A stretch of DNA of 64,000 nt. It comes from Parvularcula marina. GTDB lineage: Bacteria > Pseudomonadota > Alphaproteobacteria > Caulobacterales > Parvularculaceae. The stretch is from assembly GCF_003399445.1 (NCBI RefSeq), contig NZ_QUQO01000001.1, forward strand, positions 434,001 through 498,000. The letters are read 5' to 3'. Below the pieces are notes generated by a model that made no database searches, had not been told where the DNA came from, and worked only from the letters and a program-made list of their open reading frames with translations. Made by a program: the position numbers and the translations under genes. How positions within the stretch are numbered: position 1 is the first letter of the stretch; each line of letters starts with the position of its first letter. This document shows positions 35,907 through 44,622 of this stretch, piece after piece.

Positions 35907-36407
35907 ATGAAGGACCGCGCAGACTGGCTCGAGCTGATCAAGGAAACCCTGCTGACGCCGGGCCGCGTGGTCTATGAAACGGCCGGGCTTGAACGCTCCG
36001 ATGTCCATGTCATGATCCTTTACATCGGGATTGTCTTCGCGCTGATCACCGCAAACAGCCTGCGGCGCAATGCGATCCTGAAAGAGCGCGGCGTCCCGGC
36101 CACAGGCAGTGTCATCGGTCTTCAGCGCGATCCCGACGGCCCGGACCGCCCCCGCATCGCCTATAAGGATAAATATGGCGGCGAGTGGACCTTCGTCTCT
36201 GACGTGCCGTGCAAGGATGAAACGAAGTTTATCGGCAGCGAGGTCGATATCCTCTACGATCCCGACCATCCCTCACGCGCGCAGGAAGCAGGCCGGCAGA
36301 TCATGCGAAGCTGGCAGAATGTGATGGCGGTGACGGTCAGTACGATCACGCTGGTGATCGCCTTCATGCCGCTGCCCTTCACAGAGCTGTTTACTCAGAT
36401 GGGCTGA
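35907..36407 (+). CDS. DUF3592-like membrane protein
   Basis: A 166-residue protein with two membrane segments (about 35-55 and 137-158) flanking an extracytoplasmic beta-rich domain. That domain shows the DUF3592 pattern GVPATGSVIGLQRDPDGPDRP ... FIGSEVDILYDPDHPSRA; the VDILYDP motif is the family mark. Function unknown. Its last 13 nt overlap the convergent glycosyltransferase gene. Confidence 0.78.
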   Translation: MKDRADWLELIKETLLTPGRVVYETAGLERSDVHVMILYIGIVFALITANSLRRNAILKERGVPATGSVIGLQRDPDGPDRPRIAYKDKYGGEWTFVSDVPCKDETKFIGSEVDILYDPDHPSRAQEAGRQIMRSWQNVMAVTVSTITLVIAFMPLPFTELFTQMG

Positions 36408-37456
36408 CTGTCCGCTGCGGCGAGTTCCGCCTTCATCAACTCGGTGACACGCTCCGCCATCCGATCCATCGAGAGATGCGCATCGAAAATCTCGCCTGCC
36501 CGACCCGCCAGCGCATCCCGCGCAGCGTCATCCTTCATCAGCCGGTCAATCGCAGCCGCCAGTGCTGCCGGATCATTCGGCGGCACAAGGACGAGACTGT
36601 CATCAGAGAAGATATAATCCCTGATGCTCGGAATATCCGTGACGATGACCGGTTTGCGGTAGGCCATGGCCTGTTGCATCACCATATGACCGGCGCTGGC
36701 CGAGGTATCGCTGAGCGGCACGACGACAAGCTCTGCCGATTGCAGCATGTCGATGAAGTCGCGGCCATGCACTTTGCGGTGAATACGGACCTTTTCAGAG
36801 GCCAGCCGGTCGGGACAGGCATCAAGATTGTCGCAAACGATATCGACCGCATAGTCTGTGTCAGAGATCGCCTCTGCAAGGCAGGCATAATCCCGCTGTG
36901 ACCGCCCGGCCGAGAGGATGGTCCCGGCGCGCGCCTGCTCGCTGTAAGGCTTGGGCGTGAACCCCAGACCAACGCCATAAAGCGTGGTTGAGAATTTCTC
37001 CGCCTGCGATGGAAATACCCGGCGGCAGGCTTCCTCATCGGAGCCCGCATAGGTGATGACCCGCGCACAAAACCCGATGACGATCCGGTGGAAGAGCCGG
37101 TTGAGGCGCCCCACAAGTCCGGTCCCTTTTTCCGAATAAATATAGCCGAGCCAGACAAGACGCGGCTTCGAGGAAAAGCTGAGCAACTTGAGAAGCCCGT
37201 AGCAGAAGAGGATGATATCCGTATGCGCCAGAACGACATCGGGTTTCGGGCGCGCAAAGATGCTCTGCCAGCTCTTCTTTAGCGCAAACCAGATCATTTT
37301 GGGGTATTCGCGGAACAGGAGCGCGGCCTTCGTCCGGTAACGGGGCGAGGCATCACCGCAAAAGATCCGGTAATCGGGGATCTCTGAATCCAGCTTTCGG
37401 CTTAGCGGCCAGTCATCCGCCTCCGCCGAGGCCCCAGTGATATAATGCAGCGTCAT
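36395..37456 (-). CDS. Glycosyltransferase, GT-B fold, family 1-like
   Basis: A 353-residue GT-B glycosyltransferase. The N-terminal half has VVLAHTDIILFCYGLLKL and VWLGYIYSEK. The C-terminal nucleotide-sugar domain has TILSAGRSQRDYACLAEAI (phosphate-binding loop), VDIVCDNLDACP, and the sugar-diphosphate motif HMVMQQAMAYRKPVIVTDIP with the usual EA replaced by QA. It transfers a sugar to an unknown acceptor at the cytoplasmic face of the membrane. It starts 14 nt downstream of ispG on the same strand, so co-transcription is likely even though no biochemical link is obvious. Confidence 0.82.
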   Translation of the reverse strand: MTLHYITGASAEADDWPLSRKLDSEIPDYRIFCGDASPRYRTKAALLFREYPKMIWFALKKSWQSIFARPKPDVVLAHTDIILFCYGLLKLLSFSSKPRLVWLGYIYSEKGTGLVGRLNRLFHRIVIGFCARVITYAGSDEEACRRVFPSQAEKFSTTLYGVGLGFTPKPYSEQARAGTILSAGRSQRDYACLAEAISDTDYAVDIVCDNLDACPDRLASEKVRIHRKVHGRDFIDMLQSAELVVVPLSDTSASAGHMVMQQAMAYRKPVIVTDIPSIRDYIFSDDSLVLVPPNDPAALAAAIDRLMKDDAARDALAGRAGEIFDAHLSMDRMAERVTELMKAELAAADSQPI

Positions 37457-37470
37457 GAAGGAATGCCGGA

Positions 37471-38595
37471 TTACTCCGCAGCCTGAGCTTCGGCAGCCCG
37501 GGCGGCTTCAATCTCGGCAGCCTTTTCCTCGACCAGCTCGACCAGCTTGTCGACCATGTCTTCATTCTTGAGCTTGAAGGCCGGCACACCACCCAGATAG
37601 GCCATGCCCGCTTCCGCGCCACCGCCGGTAAAGCCGATATCGGTCTCCCGCGCTTCGCCGGGGCCATTCACGACACATCCGATCACGGAGAGTGACATGG
37701 GCGTTGAGATATGCGCGAGCCGCGCCTCAAGCTTCTCGACCGTGCGGATGACATCGAACCCCTGCCGCGCACAGGACGGGCAGGAAATCACATTCACCCC
37801 GCGATGGCGCAGGCCCAGCGATTTGAGGATATCAAAGCCGACCTTGATCTCTTCCTCGGGCTCTGCCGAGAGGGACACGCGGATCGTATCGCCGATCCCG
37901 GCCCAGAGGAGCCCGCCAAGCCCGATGGATGACTTGACCGTCCCTATACGGAAACCTCCCGCCTCGGTGACCCCCAGATGCAGCGGCTTGTCGGTTGCCT
38001 CGGCAAGGCCGTGATAGGCGGCAACGGTGAGGAACACGTCGGACGCCTTCACCGAAATCTTGAATTCGTGGAAATCCTCATCCTCAAGGATGCGCGCATG
38101 ATCGAGCGCGCTTTCGACCATCGCCTCGGGACAGGGCTCCCCATATTTTTCGAGCAGGTGCTTTTCCAGCGAGCCACCATTGACCCCGATGCGCATGGAG
38201 CAGCCATTATTGCGGGCAGCACTGATGACTTCGAGTACGCGCTCGCGCTTGCCGATATTGCCCGGATTGATCCTGAGGCAGGCCGCTCCTGCCTCTGCCG
38301 CCTCGATGCCGCGCTGATAATGAAAATGGATGTCTGCCACGATCGGCACCGGCGAGTGTTTGCAGATTTCCTTCATCGCCTCGGTTGAGGCCTTATCCGG
38401 GCAGCTCACCCGTACGATGTCAGCGCCCGCTTCCGCGATCCGCTCGATCTGCTCGAGCGTTGCTTTTGCGTCCGCCGTATTGGTGTTGGTCATGGACTGA
38501 ACGGCGATCGGCGCGCCATCGCCAATGGGCACATTGCCGACCATGATGCGGCGGCTTTCCCGGCGCTCAATATCCCGCCACGGACGAATGCTCAT
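37471..38595 (-). CDS. ispG: 4-hydroxy-3-methylbut-2-enyl-diphosphate synthase
   Basis: Penultimate enzyme of the MEP isoprenoid pathway, with a [4Fe-4S] cluster. The 374-residue protein has [20 protein letters not shown] at the start, a TIM barrel with [11 protein letters not shown] and LRINPGNIG, and the cluster cysteines in [13 protein letters not shown] and [10 protein letters not shown]. Length is normal for the bacterial two-domain form. The Glu/Ala-rich tail is extra. It lies downstream of a RodZ-like gene on the same strand, and the rodZ-ispG order is also found in enterobacteria. Confidence 0.96.
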   Translation of the reverse strand: MSIRPWRDIERRESRRIMVGNVPIGDGAPIAVQSMTNTNTADAKATLEQIERIAEAGADIVRVSCPDKASTEAMKEICKHSPVPIVADIHFHYQRGIEAAEAGAACLRINPGNIGKRERVLEVISAARNNGCSMRIGVNGGSLEKHLLEKYGEPCPEAMVESALDHARILEDEDFHEFKISVKASDVFLTVAAYHGLAEATDKPLHLGVTEAGGFRIGTVKSSIGLGGLLWAGIGDTIRVSLSAEPEEEIKVGFDILKSLGLRHRGVNVISCPSCARQGFDVIRTVEKLEARLAHISTPMSLSVIGCVVNGPGEARETDIGFTGGGAEAGMAYLGGVPAFKLKNEDMVDKLVELVEEKAAEIEAARAAEAQAAE

Positions 38596-38683
38596 GAGCC
38601 GTCTCCTGCCGTCACAACGGCATTTGTCTCTGGTGATGCAATTAAGCCGAAAGCGGCGTGATCACAATGCGTTCGTACGCCTT

Positions 38684-40144
38684 TTACGGGCGCTGGAAGA
38701 CCACGCGGCTGGTCCGGCCGGCATCGGTCACGGAGGCGCCGCCCTCTTCAGCCGGGAAGAAATCCCAGCGCGAGACGGCAGCCATCGCGGCACGGTTGAA
38801 ACAGGGGTTCGTGGTCGAGGCGACTTCCGGTCCGACAACCTTGCCGTAGCGCGACACGCTGTAGCGGATGGTGACGGTCTCGGTCTCTGCCGCCGAGCTT
38901 TCGCAGCGGGACGGATAGACCGGCTCAATGGCCGTGCGGATGGTTGCCGGCACACGGCTCGCAACCACAGTCTCTTCAACGACCGTTTCAGCGGGCGCAT
39001 TCTCATCGGCGGTGACAATAGCGATGCCGTCATCGGTCATGACGGGCTCATCGGCAGTATCATCTTCGGCGAGCGTTTCCTCCTGGGTGGCAGGCGCCTC
39101 TTCCGTCGTCGTACCCCGGTTCTGGAGCGCCAGACGGTTCAAGGCCTCGGCATTCAGCTCATCGGCTGACTGGACACCAGTATTGGCCTCAGTAGCGGTT
39201 TCGGTTTCTTCGCTGACTGTCTCTGCGGCGGCGCTGTCGATGTCCCCCTCGCCTTCTTCTGCTTCAGTAAGAGGCGACGGGATCTCAACGGCAGCCACTT
39301 GCAGGGCACCGTCATTCTCGGCGGCGCGGGCATTGGCGAGAGACGCGGAACGCGCCTCTTCTTCGCCTGCGGCCAGCGCGCGTTCGAGTTCTTCCGCGGT
39401 GATCTCAAGAACGCCGTCATCCTCACCGGCATCGGCGACACGGGCGGGCGCGGCATCGGAGGGCAGTGACAGCCCGCCGCCCAGCGCGTTCTCGTCGGTC
39501 AGCGAGGTCGTCATCTGATAGTCCGGTACCCCGGTCGAAGACAGCGTGCGCTCAACGAGCGGAATGCCCTCTCCACCTTCGGCCGTCAGGACGGCCTTGT
39601 CCGGGGCAGACGCCTGAAGGATCTGCCAAACGATCCAGAGAACGCCGCCTGTGATCAGCAGGATCGTGAAAAGGCTCATCTGCGGCGCAGGCCCCAGATC
39701 CTTTTGCAGCTTGGGCTCAAGTACGGGCGTCTGGCGCGGCGCGGGATAGCCCGCATCACGGCGGAAACGCTCGACCAGCGCATCCTCGGGCAGTCCAAGC
39801 GTGCGCGCATAAGAGCGCACGAAACCGAGCGTAAAGGTCGGCGCCGGCAGGGCAGATTTGTCGAGCGCCTCAATCGCGGTGAGCCGCTCGGCCTTCACAT
39901 TGATGCGTTTTGAGATTTCCTCGACATCAAGGTCCATCGCCTCGCGGGCGGCGGCGAGCATCTCGCCAGCATGGGAGAAGTCATCCGCTGACGGAATTTT
40001 CCCGTCATTGGTGTGCGGCGCGTCGGCATCCGCTTCAGATGTGGCCGTCGAAGGTGATTCGGACGCAGCCGTCTCATTCCCGTCCGAGGTCCCGTCATGG
40101 GACACATCTCGGTCGCGATGAAGAAGGGTATCGGTCACATCCAT
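38684..40144 (-). CDS. RodZ-like protein with HTH, one TM segment and a TonB-like C-terminus
   Basis: A protein of about 486 residues. An Asp/Ser/Thr-rich start is followed by a helix-turn-helix of the RodZ type (about 60-130: AGEMLAAAREAMDLDVEEIS, FTLGFVRSYARTLGLP). One membrane helix follows (about 158-178, MSLFTILLITGGVLWIVWQI), then a 220-residue acidic disordered region of Glu/Thr/Ala/Val, and a domain of about 90 residues resembling the TonB C-terminal fold (EPVYPSRCES, VTIRYSVSRYGKVVGPEV, AAVSRWDFFPA). Enterobacterial RodZ lacks the last domain. The neighbour ispG supports the RodZ reading; it probably takes part in cell shape. The start is uncertain: a GTG at 40153 is also possible. 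Confidence 0.8.
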   Translation of the reverse strand: MDVTDTLLHRDRDVSHDGTSDGNETAASESPSTATSEADADAPHTNDGKIPSADDFSHAGEMLAAAREAMDLDVEEISKRINVKAERLTAIEALDKSALPAPTFTLGFVRSYARTLGLPEDALVERFRRDAGYPAPRQTPVLEPKLQKDLGPAPQMSLFTILLITGGVLWIVWQILQASAPDKAVLTAEGGEGIPLVERTLSSTGVPDYQMTTSLTDENALGGGLSLPSDAAPARVADAGEDDGVLEITAEELERALAAGEEEARSASLANARAAENDGALQVAAVEIPSPLTEAEEGEGDIDSAAAETVSEETETATEANTGVQSADELNAEALNRLALQNRGTTTEEAPATQEETLAEDDTADEPVMTDDGIAIVTADENAPAETVVEETVVASRVPATIRTAIEPVYPSRCESSAAETETVTIRYSVSRYGKVVGPEVASTTNPCFNRAAMAAVSRWDFFPAEEGGASVTDAGRTSRVVFQRP

Positions 40145-40316
40145 GCGAATCACTGTCTCCGGTGAAACAAATTAACCTGTTCGTTATGGTCCTGAAAGGG
40201 CAACCATCGTGCCGACAAATAATTAATGCGAGAAAAATTCGAGGGTTTGTCATCGAATCAATCTCACCAGACCGGAGAAATGTTGACTTCGTTAGGATTT
40301 CGGTAAGGTGTCTTCC

Positions 40317-41564
40317 ATGGCGACTCACTCTCCCCGCGGGGGGCCGCATTTCACGGCTTCCGTTCACGACCGTCTGGCGAAAGTCAGCGATAAACGGTTA
40401 GCGGCCGTCTCGCTGGTCCTGTCAAAATTGTTCAGCGGGCGAATGGCTCTGTCGACGCTCTTTGACGGGCCGCGCCAGGAAGTCCTGAGCGCGGAGGAAG
40501 AAGCCGACCTCAAGGATCTTGAAGCCGCCTTGCCCGAAGGCGCGATGATCCGCGATCCACTCACGCGGGACCGTTTCGGGGCTGAGCCGCGGATGCTCGC
40601 CTTCCTGCGCCAGCTCGAAGGGCATCGCCCACAGGCCATGGTCGTGCTCTCTCCTGAAGGAGATGACGCCGCCGATGAGGCCGTCGCGGAAGCCCGCGCA
40701 ATGGGATATCTGCTCGTCCCCGGAGAGCGGATGGCAGCCCTCAAACCCCCTTCGGATGTCGAAATCCTGGACAAGACCACGGGCGAGATCCGATTCGGCG
40801 CCGGGACGGACTGGGAGAAGCTCGACGAAGCGGCCGTGACGGCGGGGCTCTGCGCTTTTCCGAAACTCGCGGGACTTTTCGATAATCCGCTGGCCGCAGC
40901 GCGGGCCGGTCTCTTCGGTCCTGTGCGGGAGCGTCGCCGGTCAGGACATTCCTGGCGCGTCGAGGCGACTTTGCCGCCCCTAACCACTATGCCTGAGGAA
41001 CTCGTGTTCCTTTTTGAGGCACGCGAGCCCGCCGAGCGCGTCCTCGCCCGTCTCACCCGGGAAATGGCGCCTCTATATGCTGAGACCTTCCCGGCAAGTG
41101 ACGGCTACATTCTCGCGACCGCCCGGCTGGTCGCCCATCATGGCTGGCTCGACAAGCCAGAGGCGACAGGCCTTCGTCTCTTTATCGGCGGGCCAGAGCC
41201 GGTGCGACGTGCAGCTCTCAAATTCGCCGAAGGCCATGCAAGACGGGCGGGCGGGCGCAAACTCTGGCCGCAGGGCTTGCCGCCACGCGCCGATCTTGAA
41301 GCCATTCTGGCCTCTTGCGGGGCGGCGCGGCTTGAGCGGGCCACTGATCTGGCGCTCCCCACGCCTGAAGGCGCGCGCGTGACCCCGACCTTGCGCGCCA
41401 TTCGCGGCGAAATCGAACAGATCGACGTCATTACCTATTTGCGGGATCTCTCCCGGTCGCTGCCAGAAGCCCAGCAGACGCTCGGCCTGATCGAGGATCC
41501 GGTGCGCCCTCAAAGCCCCGATCTGACCGAGGAAAGCCCCGATTCCGTGCGCGCTCATGGCTGA
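40317..41564 (+). CDS. Degenerate FAD-linked oxidase-like protein
   Basis: A 415-residue protein without signal peptide. Residues about 95-180 read like the FAD-binding PCMH fold of glycolate-oxidase type enzymes: PQAMVVLSPEGDDAADEAVA, then VPGERMAAL where the family has a Gly-rich FAD loop, then RFGAGTDWEKLDEAAVTAGL. The Gly-rich diphosphate loop is missing, so FAD binding is doubtful. The C-terminal 150 residues are Arg/Leu-rich and end in a Pro/Glu tail. It may be a GlcE-like non-catalytic subunit or an unrelated protein. AAGGTG sits 6 nt before the ATG at 40317. Its end overlaps the TusA gene by 8 nt. Confidence 0.6.
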   Translation: MATHSPRGGPHFTASVHDRLAKVSDKRLAAVSLVLSKLFSGRMALSTLFDGPRQEVLSAEEEADLKDLEAALPEGAMIRDPLTRDRFGAEPRMLAFLRQLEGHRPQAMVVLSPEGDDAADEAVAEARAMGYLLVPGERMAALKPPSDVEILDKTTGEIRFGAGTDWEKLDEAAVTAGLCAFPKLAGLFDNPLAAARAGLFGPVRERRRSGHSWRVEATLPPLTTMPEELVFLFEAREPAERVLARLTREMAPLYAETFPASDGYILATARLVAHHGWLDKPEATGLRLFIGGPEPVRRAALKFAEGHARRAGGRKLWPQGLPPRADLEAILASCGAARLERATDLALPTPEGARVTPTLRAIRGEIEQIDVITYLRDLSRSLPEAQQTLGLIEDPVRPQSPDLTEESPDSVRAHG

Positions 41565-41811
41565 CCTGCCTGCTCCGGAACGCCTTGATTTAAGAGGACT
41601 TCGCTGCCCCCTGCCGGTCCTCCGGCTGGAGGCTCGCGCACGCGCCCTTCCAGCAGGCAGCCGCCTCGAAGTGCTCGCCGATGACCCCATCGCAAGGGTC
41701 GATATCCCCCATGCGATGCGCGAGGCGGGGCACGCCTGTGAAGAGGTATCCGCCCCCGAAAATACGCGCGATTATTGCGTCTTCGAGGTCACATTGGGCG
41801 GAAAGGGGTGA
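41557..41811 (+). CDS. TusA-family sulfur carrier
   Basis: An 84-residue protein of the TusA (SirA/YeeD) family, which carries persulfide on a conserved Cys for tRNA thiolation or sulfur transfer. The signature is LDLRGLRCPLPVLRLEARAR with Cys25 of the CPxP motif, followed by GSRLEVLADDPIARVDIPHA. The tail is short and there is a second Cys in DYCVFEV. It is translationally coupled to the FAD-oxidase-like gene upstream by an 8 nt overlap. It lies outside the SUF operon. Confidence 0.88.
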   Translation: MADLPAPERLDLRGLRCPLPVLRLEARARALPAGSRLEVLADDPIARVDIPHAMREAGHACEEVSAPENTRDYCVFEVTLGGKG

Positions 41812-41856
41812 AAAGCGTCACAAGGGGGATGCCAAGGAAGTTAGGAGGTGTTAACA

Positions 41857-41958
41857 ATGGCAGAGACGGAATCCGCCGATGCGCCACGTCGGTGGCTCGG
41901 CTGCAGGGGAGTATGGGAATGGGCTCTAAGCGATTTGCACCGCGTAACGCGCTGTTAG
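41857..41958 (+). CDS. Possible 33-codon leader ORF overlapping the Sel1 gene start
   Basis: An ATG with a near-perfect ribosome site (TTAGGAGGTG, 7 nt spacing) opens a 33-codon frame that ends with TAG inside the signal-peptide coding region of the next gene, in another frame. The peptide contains three Trp and starts MAETESADAPRRW. The ribosome site of the Sel1 gene lies within this frame. This could be a regulatory leader, or the peptide may not be made. Confidence 0.4.
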   Translation: MAETESADAPRRWLGCRGVWEWALSDLHRVTRC

Positions 41959-43274
41959 CGGGGGTGAGCCTCGCTGTTGCGGGCATCTTCACACCGGCAT
42001 TTGCTGACTTCGATGACGCACTACGCGCCTACTCTTATCACCCGAATGGCCAGATTGATCAGGCCAAGGTGCTCGAAGCACTCGACCTGTGGCGCAAATA
42101 TGCGATCGCCGGCGATGTTCAGTCCCGCCAAGTTCTGGGCGATGTCTATTCGAACCAGTCCGTGAATGGCTGCTCGAGTGATTCGCGCGATCTTGCCGGA
42201 CCGAAGCCGGTCGACACCGGCGTCATCCAGGAAGACAAGGTCCGCGCTCTCGCCTGGTACACGATCGCCGCGACCCATGATTTTGAAGATTACAGCCAGA
42301 AGCCTGATTTCTGCGAAATCAATGCCCGCGCTCGCGCCCAAACACGCGTGCCGCAGCTTAAATCCGTCATGACCACCGAGCAGGTTGAGAAGGCAGAAGA
42401 CCTCGTTGTCACGCTCCTCTCCTCCGAATCAGAATTCGACCTCTACCGTCTTGGCGTGATGTACCAGACCGGCAACGGCATGCCGAAGAACAACGTCGAA
42501 GCACTGACCTATTACAATCTCGCCTCCAGCCGGGCGCTGAACGCCAATCCGAATGCGGTGAAGGCAGCCAGCTTCCTGAAGACAATCATGACGCGGGAAG
42601 AGATTGAGGAAGCCGACAAGAAAGCTCGCGAGTGGCAACCGCCGCTTCACGATGCTTTCCAGGGCCCGAGCCCGATTGCGGTCGATATCGAGAATCAGAC
42701 CAAGGTTCTTCAGGCCCGCCGTACGGCCCTTGCCATCGCAGAAATCGAAGCGAATTTCGCCGAAGGCAATGAGCATCTTGTTCAGGGCGCCCTCGCCGCG
42801 CTCGGCCTTTATCTCGATGATATTGACGGCACACGTGGTCCCAAGACCATCGCAGCCATCAAGCGCTTCCAGTACAATCTCGTCGAGGATGACGAGAACC
42901 TGTCAGAAGAGCAAAAGCGTGACAGCATGACGGGTGTCCTCACCCCGCCGCAAAAAGTGAAGCTCATTGAGCGCGCGGCGTCGGTGAACCACCCGCAATC
43001 GCAATACATCTACGGTGTGATGTATGCTGAAGGTATCGGCGTGCCGGTGAATGGCGAACAATCCGTCCGCTGGCTGAAGAAGTCGGCTTCATTCGGATAT
43101 CCGCTCGCCCACTTCGCCCTCGGCAAGTATTACCGCCAGGGCATTTACGGTGACGATCCGATCGAGCCGAGCCGGTCCGAAGCGGCCCACCATCTCGGAC
43201 AGGCAGTCGCTCTTGGCTACAAGCCCGCCGAGAAGGCGCTCGAAGAGCTCTACACCTATGATTACGCGCAGTGA
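41919..43274 (+). CDS. Exported Sel1-repeat protein with peptidoglycan-binding domain
   Basis: A 451-residue protein with a signal peptide ending TPAFADF. Sel1-type repeats flank a central peptidoglycan-binding domain. Repeats are seen at VLGDVYSNQSV, YRLGVMYQTGNGMPKNNVEA, YIYGVMYAEGIGVPVNGEQS and FALGKYYRQGIYG. The PG-binding 1 pattern is VQGALAALGLYLDDIDGTRG with KTIAAIKRFQ. It probably acts as a periplasmic scaffold bound to the cell wall. AGGGGAG is 7 nt before the ATG at 41919. It lies 23 nt upstream of the beta-helix gene and is probably co-transcribed with it. Confidence 0.85.
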   Translation: MGSKRFAPRNALLAGVSLAVAGIFTPAFADFDDALRAYSYHPNGQIDQAKVLEALDLWRKYAIAGDVQSRQVLGDVYSNQSVNGCSSDSRDLAGPKPVDTGVIQEDKVRALAWYTIAATHDFEDYSQKPDFCEINARARAQTRVPQLKSVMTTEQVEKAEDLVVTLLSSESEFDLYRLGVMYQTGNGMPKNNVEALTYYNLASSRALNANPNAVKAASFLKTIMTREEIEEADKKAREWQPPLHDAFQGPSPIAVDIENQTKVLQARRTALAIAEIEANFAEGNEHLVQGALAALGLYLDDIDGTRGPKTIAAIKRFQYNLVEDDENLSEEQKRDSMTGVLTPPQKVKLIERAASVNHPQSQYIYGVMYAEGIGVPVNGEQSVRWLKKSASFGYPLAHFALGKYYRQGIYGDDPIEPSRSEAAHHLGQAVALGYKPAEKALEELYTYDYAQ

Positions 43275-43297
43275 CCTGTCGGGAGAGGGGTGAGAAA

Positions 43298-44476
43298 ATG
43301 AAACTGACTCGGAAAAAGGCAATCGCGGCGCTGATGTCCATGGCGGCAGCCGGCGCCCTTGGCTCCTCGGGCTTTGCTCAGGACAGCACTTTTGGCGGTA
43401 TGCCGACAGTGACGCCGCAAACGGCCAAGAAAATCGAGGACGCCCGTCGTCGTGACGCAGCGACCACGAGCACGAAAAAGCGCAAGCTGCCAGCCTATGT
43501 CGTTGTCGACCAGGGCGGGCCGAACATCAATATGGATCGCGCTGCTGATCCTTCACGGGCTCGCTACACCTCGATCAATGAAGCGATCGAGAATGTGGCA
43601 TGGGGCGGTGTCGTGGTCGTCATGCCCGGCATCTATGAAGAGAATATCGAGCTGAAGCGCTCGGTCAGCCTGCAAGGCGACCGCGGTGCCGGCAGCGGTG
43701 TCCGCATCCGTCAGGTTGCTGAAACCAATGCAGCCGGTGAGCAGAAGCCGTGCCTGAAATTCACGCCACAAAGCTTCAACGAGCATGCACAGATCTCGAA
43801 TATCGATTTCGAGCCGATGGCAAATGCTGGTGTCCCTTGCGTCGATGTCAAAGACGGCATCTTCACCATGATCCAGTCCTCCGTCAAAGGCGGCGGCGGT
43901 GAGCTTGTCTCGATCGAGGGCGGTACGGCCTTCCTTGAGAAGAACACAATCTCGGGCGGCAGCACGGGGATCAGCATCACCCAGACGCATCCGCTCTGGG
44001 ATCGTGCGACCCTCGTCGATAATATCGTGACCGAGAACTACCATCAGGGCATCAACCTCTCTGGCGAAGCCTCCATGCTGGTGACCGGCAACCTTGTGAA
44101 CACCAACGGTGTCGGCATCTCCTATAATGGTGGTGGCGCGGCGACGCTGGTCGGCAACAAGATCCTCAACAACTCCAAGCACGGCATCGAATTGGGCGAG
44201 GATGGTAAGGAAGTGCTGATCCGCCTCAACCAGATCTGGTCGAATGATCAGGACGGCATCAAGGTCACCAACTCGACCGGCCTGATTGAGGACAATGACA
44301 TTGACGGCAATGGCGGCTTTGAGGTCTCGACCATCGGTCACCTCAACACGGTCCCGACCATCATCAATGATGTTGCCCAGAACGTGTCGTCTCCGGCCTA
44401 TAACCGGAACAGCCGCCGCAGCCGCGACCAGTCGCAGTGGCGCGTCGGGAACGGCCCGTCAGGGTCGAGCCGCTAA
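43298..44476 (+). CDS. Exported right-handed beta-helix protein
   Basis: A 392-residue protein with signal peptide ending SSGFAQD. The middle (about 85-350) reads as a right-handed parallel beta-helix: YTSINEAIENV, VVVMPGIYEENIELKR, SLQGDRG, then short repeats of 20-25 residues such as NTISGGSTGISI, NIVTENYHQGINLSG and NKILNNSKHGIELGED. The pectin-lyase/NosD-like pattern is clear. No catalytic residues can be assigned, so it may bind polysaccharide or be structural. The C-terminus is Ser/Arg/Asn rich. The ATG has GGAGAGGGGTGA directly upstream. A strong terminator follows. Confidence 0.85.
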   Translation: MKLTRKKAIAALMSMAAAGALGSSGFAQDSTFGGMPTVTPQTAKKIEDARRRDAATTSTKKRKLPAYVVVDQGGPNINMDRAADPSRARYTSINEAIENVAWGGVVVVMPGIYEENIELKRSVSLQGDRGAGSGVRIRQVAETNAAGEQKPCLKFTPQSFNEHAQISNIDFEPMANAGVPCVDVKDGIFTMIQSSVKGGGGELVSIEGGTAFLEKNTISGGSTGISITQTHPLWDRATLVDNIVTENYHQGINLSGEASMLVTGNLVNTNGVGISYNGGGAATLVGNKILNNSKHGIELGEDGKEVLIRLNQIWSNDQDGIKVTNSTGLIEDNDIDGNGGFEVSTIGHLNTVPTIINDVAQNVSSPAYNRNSRRSRDQSQWRVGNGPSGSSR

Positions 44477-44505
44477 CCGGCGGACACGGACGATCAACGA
44501 ATTGG

Positions 44506-44538
44506 AAAGCCCGGCCGCCGCGCCGGGCTTTTTCTTTT
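44506..44538 (+). terminator. Rho-independent terminator
   Basis: A 10-bp stem AAAGCCCGGC / GCCGGGCTTT (44506-44515 with 44522-44531), a 6 nt loop, and a T-rich tail TTTTTCTTTT. It ends the Sel1/beta-helix transcript. Confidence 0.9.
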
Positions 44539-44622
44539 GGTTAAGCATGAGGCTTCCCAGCTTCACCCTATCCTAGTCCTCTGGGCTTATTCTCCCCGCC
44601 GGTGGTGTGTGTGGAGAGTATG

